A stretch of 64,000 bases of DNA from Hippopus hippopus. Its lineage: Eukaryota; Mollusca; Bivalvia; Cardiida; Cardiidae. The stretch is from NCBI GenBank assembly GCA_946811185.2, contig OX328099.1, positions 71,056,714 through 71,120,713 on the forward strand, written 5' to 3'. Both the position numbers and the translations under genes were made by a program. This document shows positions 47,195 through 56,930 of this stretch, in pieces; position 1 is the stretch's first letter, and every line of letters starts with the position of its first letter. Below the pieces are notes generated by a model. The model did not search any database and was not told the origin of the DNA. It saw only the letters and a list, made by a program, of their open reading frames with translations.

Positions 47195-50100
47195 GTAAAT
47201 CATAGACGAAGATTTGGTGAAGTCCTCATTTCATTTTCACACCGGTAACATTTCATACATTGAAAACAAAGTGAAAAGTCGCGCTCCTTAACCATTTGCT
47301 GCTCTTTCCCTAATAAAACGGTAGTTTGCTGATTATTTCTCTCGAATGTATATCTAATGGCCTGTACAAAAAGGTAGAAGTAATGGCCTGTACAAAAAGG
47401 TAGAGGAAGTCGTTTCCTGAGAATTGAACTTTGATTGCTATTAGAGTCGAACCGGGTAATTCAGAACACCGTCGGACAAAGTTGAAATTTGCATAATGTA
47501 GACATTATGAAAATCAAACTTCCTTCTTTCAAATGCCATCACTAGAATACATTGATTTGATAGGTTGTCATAACAGGGTCGGGAATAATGGATAGATGGC
47601 GAGGTTGTCTTATTCCGTAACACCTTCGGGTAATTCCGTACACTAGTTTTAATCACCTCTCAAAATGTGTATTATGGTTTTACCAAACATGTATGTTTGT
47701 TTTTGTGCAGAGATAGCATTTGAGAATGATGAGAATGATAGGTTGTGATCTTTACTTGGACAAGGACTTCTCTTGACTATTATTAAGCGCTTCAAACAGG
47801 TGTTACACCTTTAGCAAAGAGCATCAATTTACAAGTGACTAATTTTTTTTTTTTTTTTTTTTTAATTTTATGCTTTTCAAATCTGAAAGGATTTGCAAAT
47901 GACAAATTGATTGGTTAAGACTTTGTGCTACCAGTCAATATTCTGCATTTCACAAGACCAGTCTACCTCATGATTCAGTCCGTTGTGAGACTAAATGGAT
48001 TTTATGGATCCATAATCATGATGTGATGACTTGCTTGATGTTTGTATGCATTCAGATGCCTTTTGCCAGAATGCTGCTCACATTTTTCTTTCTTTCAGAT
48101 TTGGACAAGATGTTCAAGCTAAATGATAAGCTGCTGATGTTAGTGACTGGGGAATCTGGAGACACTGTACAATTTGCAGAGTACATTGGGAAAAATATAC
48201 AGCTGTATAAAATGAGAAATGGTATAAATCATTAGAGTTTGAACACCACATAAACAGAGTGAACATTCTCTGCCAAGATATATGAGTTGCATAGTGTAGT
48301 TAAAACACTTCACCAAATGACAAAATTTTCGACTAGTCCAGATTGAAAGCAAATGCAACAAATGTAGCTCAAATTATGTAATTTGCCTCTAAAAGGGTAG
48401 AAAACATTGTGGGAAAAAGGAGAAAATGCTGGTTACCAGCATTTTCTCCTTTTCCCACAAAGTTTCCAAGATTCTTCTTTCTCAGGGTCACTAAAACTTT
48501 GGATTGTGTGGAGAAGGTATAATTTTGACCCCGATATTGCTACATAGCATTATAGTGTAAAATATCAGACTGCAGCTAGATGCTTATCAATCTTGATCTA
48601 CACCGTTTGCAAGAACAACTTCAGTTGTGTTGTATTTCTTGACATGAAGAGGTAAAGCAGGTATCAATACACACATTATAAAGATATTGAATAGATACCA
48701 GCCTCTATAGCTCTTAAGCCAATTCACAGGAAATTACAAGTTATATTGAAACTACCTGAGTCAAAGTTTTGGCCAAGCCCCACTAGCACAGTTGGTAGCG
48801 TGCAGAACTTCAGAACAGGGTCACTGGTTCGAATCCCAAGTTCTGCAAATTTCTTTCTAGGGATTGATGATAGTCATTGCAACAGGATTAATAACTTTCT
48901 CATTGTTTTGACATTGGTTATATGAGTAAGAAGCCAGTGGCTTGGGAAGAGTATTTTGCGAAGTACAGGTAAAAAGAAACTCCAGGAAAGCATCAATAGG
49001 TGCACTGGCTGCCTCAATATTACTTCAGTAATTTTGAAAATGGGGTTTAAACAGCATACAATAAATAAAAGTTTTAACCGAGACAGTGAAAATTATCTGA
49101 CATTCATGTACAAAACATGTACTACCAGACTTTTTTGAGAAGAAGCATAAAGATGTTAGATAGATATTGGGTAGAATTCTATATTGTATTCTTTACAATT
49201 CAGGTTACGATCTCTCACCACATGCAGCTGCAAATTTCACAAGGAAAAACTTAGCAGATTACTTAAGAAGCTCGGTATGTTTCCTTTTTGTACATTTTAC
49301 TCTGCACCCTTTACCAAACAACAAAATTTTAGAACCATCCAAATTGAAAGCATTTTCAGGCAACAAATTAGATATGAATCAGATGATGGAATTTGTCTAT
49401 CCATGGTAGAAAGTGTTGTGGGAAAAGGAGAAAATGCTAGCTACTGGCATTTTTTTTCGTTTCCCACAATGTTTACAGAGGCCTTCCACTTAAGGTAGTT
49501 AAAACATTTGACTGTTTGGTAAAGGGTGAAGGAGCTTTGCATGTTTCATCTATTGTGAATGATTGAAGAATTAACCCTTTACCGCATGACAAAAATGTAG
49601 ACTTGTCAAAATTGAAAGCATTTGCAGCTGACAAAATAGATAAGACTCACAAACTGAAATTTGTTTTGGGACAGGCAGAAAACATTGTGGGAAAAGGAGA
49701 AAATGCTGGTTACCTGGTTTCTCCTTTTCCCACAATGTTTTCAAAAGCTTACTTTCTCGGGGTCGTTAAAACTCGGGATTGTGTGGTAAATCCCCGTGGG
49801 GTCCCGGGTTTTTTTTTTAATTTATAGAATAGGACCTCGGCCTTTCTCTATGGCATGTCGTAGAAGGCAACTAAAATTAGAGACAAACGGCTGCTTTCCT
49901 CGTAATTCGTAGGATTGCAGCAGGCTGGGTAGTTCTTATTCCAAATCCTGTATTTTTTTCTCGATGTAAATAGGGTTTGGAATGGGAATCAATTGGCCTG
50001 TGGGACCCCGCGTGGTTTAATCGGGGGTATAAGAATAAACCACTGCAGTCCCGCGATCGTCACATCTGCCATTTCATCTGGCGGAACAAAAGTGACAGCA

Positions 50101-53100
50101 TGCATGTCGTAAAAGGCGACAAAAGGGGCATCATTTTGTGTTTCGTCCATTCCTCATTTATCATGTTTGTCTTATGTTGTTGCACATGTATGTTATTTTC
50201 ACCGCATTATTGTTTACTAAGTAAGTGCGCCCAACATGACCTAAGTTGTCGACGGGCCTTAAAACGCTATTCATCTATTCATCTGTGTGGTAAAGAGTTA
50301 AGCAGTAAAGCACAGCCCGTTTTCATTAAAAAACTTATGTCTTTTATTTTGCTGAAATTAGTGAACAGGCTTAGTTTCTGACTTAAGTTCAGTTTATTAT
50401 TTGAGACACATTTCACTAATATTATCAGACTTGGATAACATGCTCAAATTCCAAGTTAACACATTGTTTCAGACTCAACTCAGCAAAATAATTGTCTGAA
50501 GTCTGTTAACTGAGTTAGGTCGGTTTATTGTGCAGAGTTGAGTCTGAACTTTGTGTCAGCTGAGAATTTTAGAGGGTTATTTAAGTCTGTTAATGTTAAT
50601 GAAAGGTGTGTCACACCTAACTTAAGTCAGGAACGGAGAAAGAAACTGTAAAGAGAAAAAGTCTGGTAAAAAGAAACTCCAGGAAAGCATGGATAGGTGC
50701 ACTGGCTGCCAAGATACAACTGAAATAATGTTGAAAATGGCATTAAACAATCAATGTTGTGTATTGCTTAACAGTTGAAATATTCGTTACATTTGAGTTA
50801 TTGGTCTAAGATCTACTTGTATTTGCTCAACAGTATTTGAGCCAGGCACTACTAGCAAAAGAAGGTTTAATGGATCTCAGTGATGCATTAAATCAAGCAA
50901 GTCATTATATCAGTATAAATCCATAAAATCCATAACATTCATTTTGTCTAACAACTAACTGAATCCTGAGGTAGAATGGTCCCTGGACATGTAGAAATTA
51001 TATCTAAAGCAAAAAGTTTTGACACAGGTCAGCCTGCGCAGTCCGCGCAGGCTGACCTGGGTCAATACTTTTTGCAAATGTATTAAACCCCCTTTTCACA
51101 GAGCATAGCTCATATGTTTTATGCTAAGAAGGCTGTAGATTCTATAATGGCATATTTTTCAGACACCGTATATGGTGAACTCACTGCTGGCAGGTTACGA
51201 TGAGACAGAAGGGGCATCTCTATATTTTATGGATTATCTCGCATCCCTGAACAAAGTACCTTTTGGGGCTCATGGCTATGGTTCTTTTTTTACAGTTAGC
51301 ATTCTCGACAGACATTATCATGAAGGTTTGTTTTTTTTTTTTTGTATTTGAGTTTAATGCCACTTCAAAAGGTTAGGTCATATTATGGTGGTCAGTGCAC
51401 CTTCACATGTGTTTCCTGGCTTTCTCACACCAGTACTGGCACAACTTTCTTTCCAAGCCATTGACTACTTTTCTTATATGCATCAAAGGTGATAGGCGAA
51501 AAATCACTGGAAAGAAGGTTTGCCTGAACTGGGTATCGAACTCACAACCACCAGGTCATGGGTCAGATACACTTAATGCTGAGCTACCAGGCCAGTCTCG
51601 GGAAAAGGAGAAAGAAGACAAGTATCATTTGAATTGTCGCAGCAAATGCTTTCGAATTTGACAGACAAAAAGAGAAAAGATTGTTGTCTGGTAAAGAGTT
51701 AATGGTCTTCTGTTGGTTCAATGGACACAACTGTCGGCTTACTGTCTGTCCCTTTCCGAAATTCTTCATGAGGTGACAAAATTTTAGACTTGTCCTTTCT
51801 GAAAGCATTTGCCAACAAAAATGAAATATGACTCAAATGATGGGATTCCTCTCTGAAAGGGTAAAAAACACATTTTTATTGAAGCTAACCAGTGTTTTCT
51901 GCATGTTTCAAAATGTTTTGTAAAGCTCAAAAACAGTAAAATTTAGGATTTTTTGGTAAGGTTTAAACCTTCACCACACAGTCCCGGGTTTTAACGACAA
52001 AGACTTTGGAAAACATTGTTAGAAAAGAAAAAAATGCAAAGGAGTAACTAGTATTTTTTCCTTTTCGTATATTTTATACACTATACTATAAAGAGAGATT
52101 TCACAAACTAAGCCACATTTAATCTGCCATCTGCAAATGCTTTGAATTCAGACCAATCTGAGATTTTGTTGTTTGGTGAAGGTTTAATCTTGATCCTGCA
52201 AAAAATGAAAAAGGTTAAGGGTCATTGCTCTGAAACTTCACCTGTGGATAGACAACAGTGTAAGGATGCTGATGTTCCACTGGTTGAAAGCAAAGGGCAA
52301 GGTTAATTTGCAAAATGCAAAAGGTACAAGTTTTCTTACGGCATTGTGACAAATGGAGAAATTAGTTTGCTGCAAAAAAAAAACCAAGCGGGCCATGGTG
52401 GCCCTGAAATGCTCATCTGAGCTTGTGTACCTATGAGAACTTGATACATACTCAAGGTTGCCTCTGATGTGACTTGATGACCTAGTTAATACCAAGCTGA
52501 TGACCTAGTTAATACCATGCTGACCCATTTTTAGCTTGTCTATGATATCAGGAAAAACCTTCAGACCCAAATTGATGAGTGTCAGAGTGAAATGGTGCCC
52601 TCTAGCAATTAATTCAAGTGACTTACTTTCTGGTCCATTGCAGCAAAATTTGGAACTCATCTGAGTTATCTTCAAGACAAATATTTTTACCAGCTTGTTT
52701 GAGGACTTGACTTAAAATGTAGCCAGTAAAGTGTTACAAGGCAAAATTTGACACTTCGTGCTCAGGTGAGCAAAAAAAAAAGTATGCAGGAGGTTAAAGG
52801 TTTATTTTTTTTTTATTTATAGATATCACTGTGGATCAAGCACAAGCTTTATTACAGAAGTGTGTCAATGAGGTAAGAAATTCCTATCACAGTATTAGAA
52901 TCAGTGAGTCTTGCTCTGGCAAAAGGGGGCTTAATGCATCTCCATGATGCTTGATACCAAGCAAGCCATCACATAACTATGGATCGATCAAATCCATTTT
53001 GTCAACCAACTGACTGAATCATGAGGTACACTGGTTCTTTGAAAAACAGAAAATTTACCAATATAGCAAAAAGTTTTGGCTCAGGTCAACCTGCGCAGGC

Positions 53101-54571
53101 TGACCTAAGTTGATATTGTTTGCAGATGCATTAAGCCCTCTTTTCACAGAGCATGGCTGAAATGTATACCAATCAAATTTTCTATAGTATTCTTATGACA
53201 AGCACTTAGTTTACATGTCTATGATAGGTTATCTCTTTACCAAACAATATTTTTTTTTGTACTTTTTCAAAATTGAAAGCATTTCTAGATGACAAATTAA
53301 CACTTTACCACACAAGTTTTAACGATTCCAAAGAAAAGGACTTCTGAAAACATTGTGAGAAAAGGAGGAAATGCTGGTAACCAGCATTTTCTCTCCTTCC
53401 AACTGTTTTCTACCCTTTCTCAGGCAGATTTCCTAATTTGTTTAACATCTGTCGTCTGCAAATGCTTTCAATTTGGACCAGTCAAAAATTTGGCATATGA
53501 TAAGGAGTTAACCCTTTACCAGACGACAAAATTTTAGCCTTGTCCAAATTGAAAGCATTTGCAGATGACAATTTTAATGTGGCTCAAGTGGTGCAATTTT
53601 CTGTTTAGGGTAGAAAACATTGTGGGAAAAGGAGGAAAATGCTGGTTACCAGCATTTTCTCCTTTTCCTACAATGTTTCAAAAGACTTCTTTCCTAGGGT
53701 CGTTAAAAGTCGGCATTGTGCGGTAAAGGGTTGAATAACCATGTCCCTTACCTGTAAGATATCTGATGGGTGCCACAGTGTAGGTTGTTGCATCAACATC
53801 ATTGGTATGCATCTTTAGTTCAGTCAGAATGCGGTTGGAAATGGAACTTACTGCGAGATCTAAAATTAGATTTGAGCTGCACTTTGGGAAAAGGGGGTTT
53901 AATGCATCTCTATGATGAATAGTACCAAGTAAGTCATCATATGATTATGGATCCATCAAATCCATTTTGTCTAACAATCAACTGAATCATGAGGTAGATT
54001 TGTCCTTTGACATGCAGAAAAATGACCAATAACAAAAATTTTGACCCAGTTCAGCCTTTTCCCGCATGAGACAAAATAGGGTTTATGGATCCCTACTTAT
54101 GTGATGACTTGCTTCTTATAATGTATCATGGATTTGTATTAAGCCCTCTTTTGCCAGAGCACGGCCCATATTTTTCTTGCAGTATGTATGTAACATTATG
54201 TCTACTTCTAAAGTCTTCTCTTTTCAGAAGGAGTCCTGGGTGGCTCAGTAGTAAAGTGTAGAACTCATGACCTGGAGGCCCTGGGTTCAAGCCGCACTGG
54301 ATCCGCTGCGTCTTTCGTGGGAGTGTCCTTTGGTAAAACACTCTAGAGCCCCAGCCTAGTACTGGTGAAACCCAGGGAATACATGAATATGTGAGCTGTT
54401 GTAGTGATAAAACTAAAATAATGATGAAAGTGGCGTAAAACACCATTCAATCAATCAATTAACTTCTCTTTTCAGATAAAACAGAGGTTTATCGTCAACA
54501 TGCCAACATTCAAAGTTCGAAGTGTAGATAAGGACGGGATTCATGATTTACCTGATTTAAAAGCTGTGTAA
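47104..54571 (+). CDS. PSMB2: Proteasome subunit beta type-2 (20S beta-4), complete gene
   Basis: Coding segments 47104-47194, 48099-48221, 49204-49274, 51163-51325, 52823-52872 and 54476-54571 sum to 594 nt, giving 197 aa (human 201), all with GT-AG introns. The protein starts MECLIGIQG. It carries [40 protein letters not shown] and HGYG blocks typical of PSMB2, and ends near DKDGIHDL. From family knowledge it is a structural, non-catalytic beta subunit of the 20S core: there is no propeptide and no N-terminal catalytic Thr, as expected. The ATG context is GGCATGG. The gene is divergent from EB1, 14 kb away, and its introns are full of mobile elements, two of which abut splice acceptors. Confidence 0.96.
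47844..47867 (+). repeat. Poly-T tract in PSMB2 intron 1
   Basis: About 24 T in a row, followed by a family A-like scrap (TCTGAAAGGATTTGCAAATG). Confidence 0.85.
47925..48091 (+). mobile_element. Family B MITE, B10, right two thirds
   Basis: GTGCTACCAGTCAATATTCT through GATTCAGTCCGTTGTGAGAC to TTTTGCCAGAATGCTGCTC. It ends 8 nt before PSMB2 exon 2. Confidence 0.75.
48099..48221 (+). CDS. PSMB2: PSMB2 exon 2 (residues 31-71)
   Basis: Acceptor TTTCTTTCAG, donor GTATAA, 123 nt. It encodes [26 protein letters not shown] and QLYKMRN. The right end of a family B element stops about 8 nt before the exon, so the branch point must lie inside transposon sequence. Confidence 0.95.
48300..48523 (-). mobile_element. 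Family A MITE, A33
   Basis: CTTCACCAAATGACAAAATT to GTGTGGAGAAGGTATAA with the hairpin intact (48402-48465). Confidence 0.75.
48537..48625. mobile_element. Family H fragment
   Basis: ATATCAGACTGCAGCTAGAT and CAATCTTGATCTACACCGTT arms. Confidence 0.45.
48776..49065 (+). mobile_element. Family C tRNA-derived SINE, sense to PSMB2
   Basis: Head CCCCACTAGCACAGTTGGTA (A-box-like) and CACTGGTTCGAATCCC (B-box-like), then the family C body and tail (GCATACAATAAATAAAAG). The only complete plus-strand copy here. Confidence 0.8.
49204..49274 (+). CDS. PSMB2: PSMB2 exon 3 (residues 72-95)
   Basis: 71 nt after acceptor CAATTCAG, encoding [19 protein letters not shown]; donor GTATGT, phase 0 out. Family A copy A34 starts about 30 nt after the donor. 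Confidence 0.95.
49303..49530 (-). mobile_element. Family A MITE, A34
   Basis: CACCCTTTACCAAACAACAA to TTTGGTAAAGGGTGA; hairpin loop altered (GCTAGCTACTGGC). Confidence 0.75.
49571..50301 (-). mobile_element. Family A MITE, A35, split by a retroposon
   Basis: TTAACCCTTTACCGCATGAC to GTGTGGTAAA at 49790, then resumption with GTGTGGTAAAGAGTTAA at 50285. The hairpin is complete. Confidence 0.8.
49791..50283 (+). mobile_element. Retroposon (non-LTR 3' end or SINE) inserted in A35
   Basis: 493-bp insert bounded by an 11-bp duplication TGTGTGGTAAA (49780-49790 and 50284-50294). It contains GGCATGTCGTAGAAGGCAAC and a second, related GCATGTCGTAAAAGGCGAC, then CGCCCAACATGACCTAAGTT and GACGGGCCTTAAAA, and ends in ATTCATCTATTCATC. 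Unequal end structure and an 11-bp duplication indicate target-primed insertion. Confidence 0.7.
50665..50757 (+). mobile_element. Family C SINE, 3' fragment
   Basis: AAAGAAACTCCAGGAAAGCA to AATGGCATTAAACAATCAAT. Confidence 0.65.
50839..51111 (-). mobile_element. Family B MITE, B11, before PSMB2 exon 4
   Basis: GAGCCAGGCACTACTAGCAA to GAGCATAGCTC. The palindrome GACACAGGTCAGCCTGCGCA / GCAGGCTGACCTGGGTC is near perfect. It ends 52 nt before exon 4. Confidence 0.85.
51163..51325 (+). CDS. PSMB2: PSMB2 exon 4 (residues 96-149)
   Basis: 163 nt after acceptor TTTTTCAG, encoding [32 protein letters not shown] and SILDRHYHE; donor GTTTGT, phase 1 out. It is flanked within 60 nt by family B (left) and a family D SINE (right). 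Confidence 0.95.
51343..51597 (-). repeat. Family D SINE-like element, complete
   Basis: TTGAGTTTAATGCCAC, body GTCATATTATGGTGGTCAGT, and tRNA-like end read from the right (CCTGGTAGCTCAGCATTAAG, GTTGTGAGTTCGATACCC). It follows a T-run 15 nt after PSMB2 exon 4. Confidence 0.75.
51768..51966 (-). mobile_element. Family A MITE, A36
   Basis: GAGGTGACAAAATTTTAGAC to TTGGTAAGGTTTAA; hairpin reduced. Confidence 0.6.
51963..52187 (+). mobile_element. Family A MITE, A37
   Basis: TTAAACCTTCACCACACAGT to TTTGGTGAAGGTTTAA, sharing its left TTAA with A36. Confidence 0.7.
52388..52780. mobile_element. Family F element, short copy
   Basis: GCGGGCCATGGTGGCCCTGA and GCTCATCTGAGC at the left, CTTCGTGCTCAGGTGAGCAA at the right. 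The core is diverged, with TGATGACCTAGTTAATACCA occurring twice. It ends 42 nt before PSMB2 exon 5. Confidence 0.7.
52823..52872 (+). CDS. PSMB2: PSMB2 exon 5 (residues 150-166)
   Basis: Short 50-nt exon after acceptor TTTATAG, encoding [16 protein letters not shown]; donor GTAAGA, phase 0 out. The polypyrimidine tract is a long T-run directly after the end of a family F element. Confidence 0.93.
52906..53159 (-). mobile_element. Family B MITE, B12
   Basis: GAGTCTTGCTCTGGCAAAAG to GAGCATGGCTG, one hairpin arm shortened; 33 nt after the PSMB2 exon 5 donor. Confidence 0.8.
53233..53511 (+). mobile_element. Family A fragment A38 plus A39
   Basis: 53233-53298 is the left scrap of a minus copy. 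A39 runs from TTAACACTTTACCACACAAG (53297) to GATAAGGAGTTAA (53511). Confidence 0.7.
53508..53734 (-). mobile_element. Family A MITE, A40, head to head with A39
   Basis: TTAACCCTTTACCAGACGAC to GTGCGGTAAAGGGTTGA with an intact hairpin. It shares the TTAA with A39 and is inverted to it. Confidence 0.8.
53873..54167 (-). mobile_element. Family B MITE, B13
   Basis: GAGCTGCACTTTGGGAAAAG to CCAGAGCACGGCCC. The hairpin is lost: CAGTTCAGCCTTTTCCCGCA joins directly to ACAAAATAGGGTTTATGGAT, so it is a recombinant of two arms. Confidence 0.7.
54215..54228 (+). promoter_or_regulatory. Duplicated (decoy) 3' splice site of the last PSMB2 exon
   Basis: CTTCTCTTTTCAGA, identical to 54463-54476, which is the acceptor in use plus the first exon base. 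It is the upstream target-site copy of the SINE insertion. If used, SINE sequence would enter the transcript. Confidence 0.8.
54229..54462 (+). mobile_element. Family K tRNA-derived SINE at the PSMB2 exon 6 acceptor
   Basis: tRNA-like head AGGAGTCCTGGGTGGCTCAG (A-box-like) and GCCCTGGGTTCAAGCC (B-box-like). The body has TCGTGGGAGTGTCCTTTGGT and the tail (TCAA)n. Flanked by a perfect 14-bp duplication. The tail now occupies the branch-point region of the last intron. Confidence 0.88.
54476..54571 (+). CDS. PSMB2: PSMB2 last exon (residues 167-197 and stop)
   Basis: Begins [12 protein letters not shown] after acceptor CTCTTTTCAG and ends at TAA 54569-54571. The acceptor is the downstream copy of a 14-bp target-site duplication made by the SINE at 54229-54462; the upstream copy is at 54215-54228. 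Confidence 0.95.
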   Translation: MKQRFIVNMPTFKVRSVDKDGIHDLPDLKAV

Positions 54572-54753
54572 TATTATGTGATTTCTCATTCTATTGACAC
54601 TATTTGAGTCTTTCTGCATTGAAAGAAATATTCTATTCATTCAAAACTTCCAAATACATGTAAAGTAAAAACAAACAATCGATGTTCTATGGAAAGCACC
54701 ATTTTGAACTTTCTGAATGCACACTTTTGTCAGTGTGGGGAGCTGACCTGCTT

Positions 54754-54972
54754 TTAACCCTTTACCACATAATCCTGACTTTTAACAACCCTGAGAAAAA
54801 AGCCTTTTGAAAACAATGGTAACAATGCTGGTAACCAGCATTTTCTCCTTTTCATACAGTGTTATCTAGGCTTCCAAAACAATTTTCAGTTTTTGAGCCA
54901 TATTTATTTTGTTGCCTGCAAATGCTTTCAATTTGGGCCAGTCTACAATTTTGTTGTTTGGTAAAGAGTTAA
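54754..54972 (+). mobile_element. Family A MITE, A41, downstream of PSMB2
   Basis: TTAACCCTTTACCACATAAT to GGTAAAGAGTTAA; first hairpin arm shortened. It lies 180 nt after the PSMB2 stop, probably in the 3' UTR. Confidence 0.75.
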
Positions 54973-55212
54973 AGCTTCATGAGTGAATTTGATACAAAAT
55001 AAGTAACTAGGACCAAACTTATCTTAAATTTGAAACACTAGGAAAACAGCATGACAAAGACTAAAATTACCCATAAAATATGAAACACTCGGAAACTTGA
55101 TAAATAGAGACAAAACTTATTTATAATCAGTCATCATGGAATATATTCCAGATGAACTTTAGTTTTCAGCACAGTACTGTATAATTCTGACTCTTATCAT
55201 TGTATGCAAAGT

Positions 55213-55218
55213 GAATAA
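55213..55218 (+). promoter_or_regulatory. Candidate PSMB2 polyadenylation signal
   Basis: AATAAA about 640 nt after the PSMB2 stop (exact position within a few nt). If used, the 3' UTR would contain family A copy A41 (54754-54972) and its strong hairpin. Not otherwise supported. Confidence 0.25.
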
Positions 55219-55286
55219 AATTTATGTGCTATCATTTTTAATACTTTTTTGTTTGAAACTGGTCAGTGGTGTTCTGTAAACCTGTT

Positions 55287-55491
55287 TTAACCCTTTACCA
55301 CACAATCCCAACTTTTGTCCACCATAAGGTAAAGGGCTTTTGACAGGCATTTTCTCCTTTTCCCATGATTTTGTCCACCCATAAAAGACAACTTTCATCT
55401 TTTGAGTAATATTGAATTTGTCGTCTGCAAATGCTTTAAATTTGAGCAAGCATAAAGTTTTGTCATTTGCTAAAGCGTCAAAATACTTGGA
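55287..55491 (+). mobile_element. Family A MITE, A42, one arm deleted
   Basis: TTAACCCTTTACCACACAAT start, only GGCATTTTCTCCTTTTCCCA of the hairpin, decayed right end. Confidence 0.65.
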
Positions 55492-55636
55492 TTAGCATGA
55501 CAGAGGATGTAGGTTTGACTCCTGCTGGAAGGGGGTTGTCACATTTGATTTACCCCGGGTAAAGCCTTGTAGAGCCTACACCTGGTATTTGTGAAAGCCA
55601 GGAATGATAAAATATGTGAGCTTTCAATCATGTAAC
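55492..55636 (+). mobile_element. Family K-like SINE, diverged
   Basis: AGGATGTAGGTTTGACTCCTG (B-box-like), then AAGCCTTGTAGAGCCTACAC and GAAAGCCAGGAATGATAAAA, similar to the family K body. Confidence 0.5.
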
Positions 55637-55639
55637 TTA

Positions 55640-56273
55640 AGTCTTCACCAAAGGACAAAATTTTAGGATTGTCCAAATTGAAAGTGCTTGTAGATGACAG
55701 ATGAAAATGTGGATCAAATGGAGAACATGGTCTTTGAAAGGGTAGAAAACATTATGGAAAAAATGAGAAAATACTTTCCAGCATTTTCTGCTTTTCCCAC
55801 TATGTTTTCTACACTTTCAAAGACAGTTTTCATCATTTCAGCCACATTTAATTTGTCATCAGCAAATGATTTGGATTTGAACAGGTCCATAATTTTGTCA
55901 TTTGGTAATGGACTTTGGCTTTTGAAAACATTGTCGGAAAAGGAGAAATGCTGGTCACCAGCATTTTCTCCTTTTCCGGCACTGTTTTCTTCACTTTCAT
56001 AGACAATTTTCTCCTTATAAGCCACATTTAGTTTGTCATCAGCAGATCTGGATTTGAACAAGTCCATAATTTTGTCATTTGGTAATGGACTTTGGCTTTT
56101 GAAAACATTGTGGGAAAAGGAGAAAATGCTGGTAACCAGCATTTTCTCCTTTTCCCGCAATGTTTTCTACACTTTCATTGACAATTTTCTCCTTATAAGC
56201 CACATTTGTCATCAGCAAATGATCTGGATTTGAACAAGTCCCTAATTTTGTCATTTGGTAATGGACTTTGGTA
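55640..56273. mobile_element. Family A cluster with 177-bp tandem amplification
   Basis: A minus-type left end (CTTCACCAAAGGACAAAATT) leads into the hairpin at 55745-55810. Then the block ATTTTGTCATTTGGTAATGG recurs at about 55890, 56068 and 56245, a period of about 177 bp. Complete hairpins lie at 55927-55992 and 56100-56166. Three right ends and no matching left ends indicate tandem duplication of one copy. Confidence 0.75.
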
Positions 56274-56439
56274 AAAATGAAATTAAGTCTCAGCTTGTAT
56301 ATCTGTTATCTTTATTACTAAAAACAATGATCTCCTATTATCATAATTATGCTCTTTTATTTAATTTCCTAAAATCAAGTAAATAATTGATGCCTACGTA
56401 TCCAATTCATACTATTACTCCGCTTTTATACTTCCCAAA

Positions 56440-56803
56440 TAAATAACATTTTAGCCTTATCCAAGTTGAAAGTATTAATTTTGAAGACGACAAAATAAAT
56501 GTGAATCAAAAATTGAAATTTATTTTGTTGCAAGCTTTTTTTCCTTTTACCACAGTGTTTTCAAAAGCCTTCTTCCTCTGGGTCATTTAACTCTTTACCA
56601 AACTAGAAAATCTTAGACTGGTCTAAATCAAAATAAAAAAATTGACAACAAATGTTACTTAAAAGATGAAATTTGTCTTTCATAGAATAGAAAACATTGT
56701 GGGAAAAGGAGAAAATGCTGGTTATGAGCATTTGCTCCCTTTTCCGTGATGTTTTCCAAAGTCTTCTTCATCTTAAAACTCAGGATTATGTGGTAGAGAG
56801 TTG
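56440..56803 (-). mobile_element. Family A fragment A44 followed by A45
   Basis: A44 (56440-56590) lacks its hairpin. A45 runs from TTAACTCTTTACCAAACTAG (56587) to GTGGTAGAGAGTTG with the hairpin loop changed to GCTGGTTATGAGC. Confidence 0.65.
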
Positions 56804-56930
56804 TTCACAGTATTGTTCGGCACAGGGTTGAATAAAATCCAAATCTCAATACATGTATAAATTCTCATTAATAATCCAGTCTACTCACAGGCACAAATCA
56901 CTTGCCATATTCATTCACAGTTGTAAATTC

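Noticed and set aside
48776..48850. tRNA gene
   Set aside because: The A-box and B-box match is the head of family C SINE; no tRNA cloverleaf with a paired acceptor stem could be drawn, and the same sequence heads all copies.
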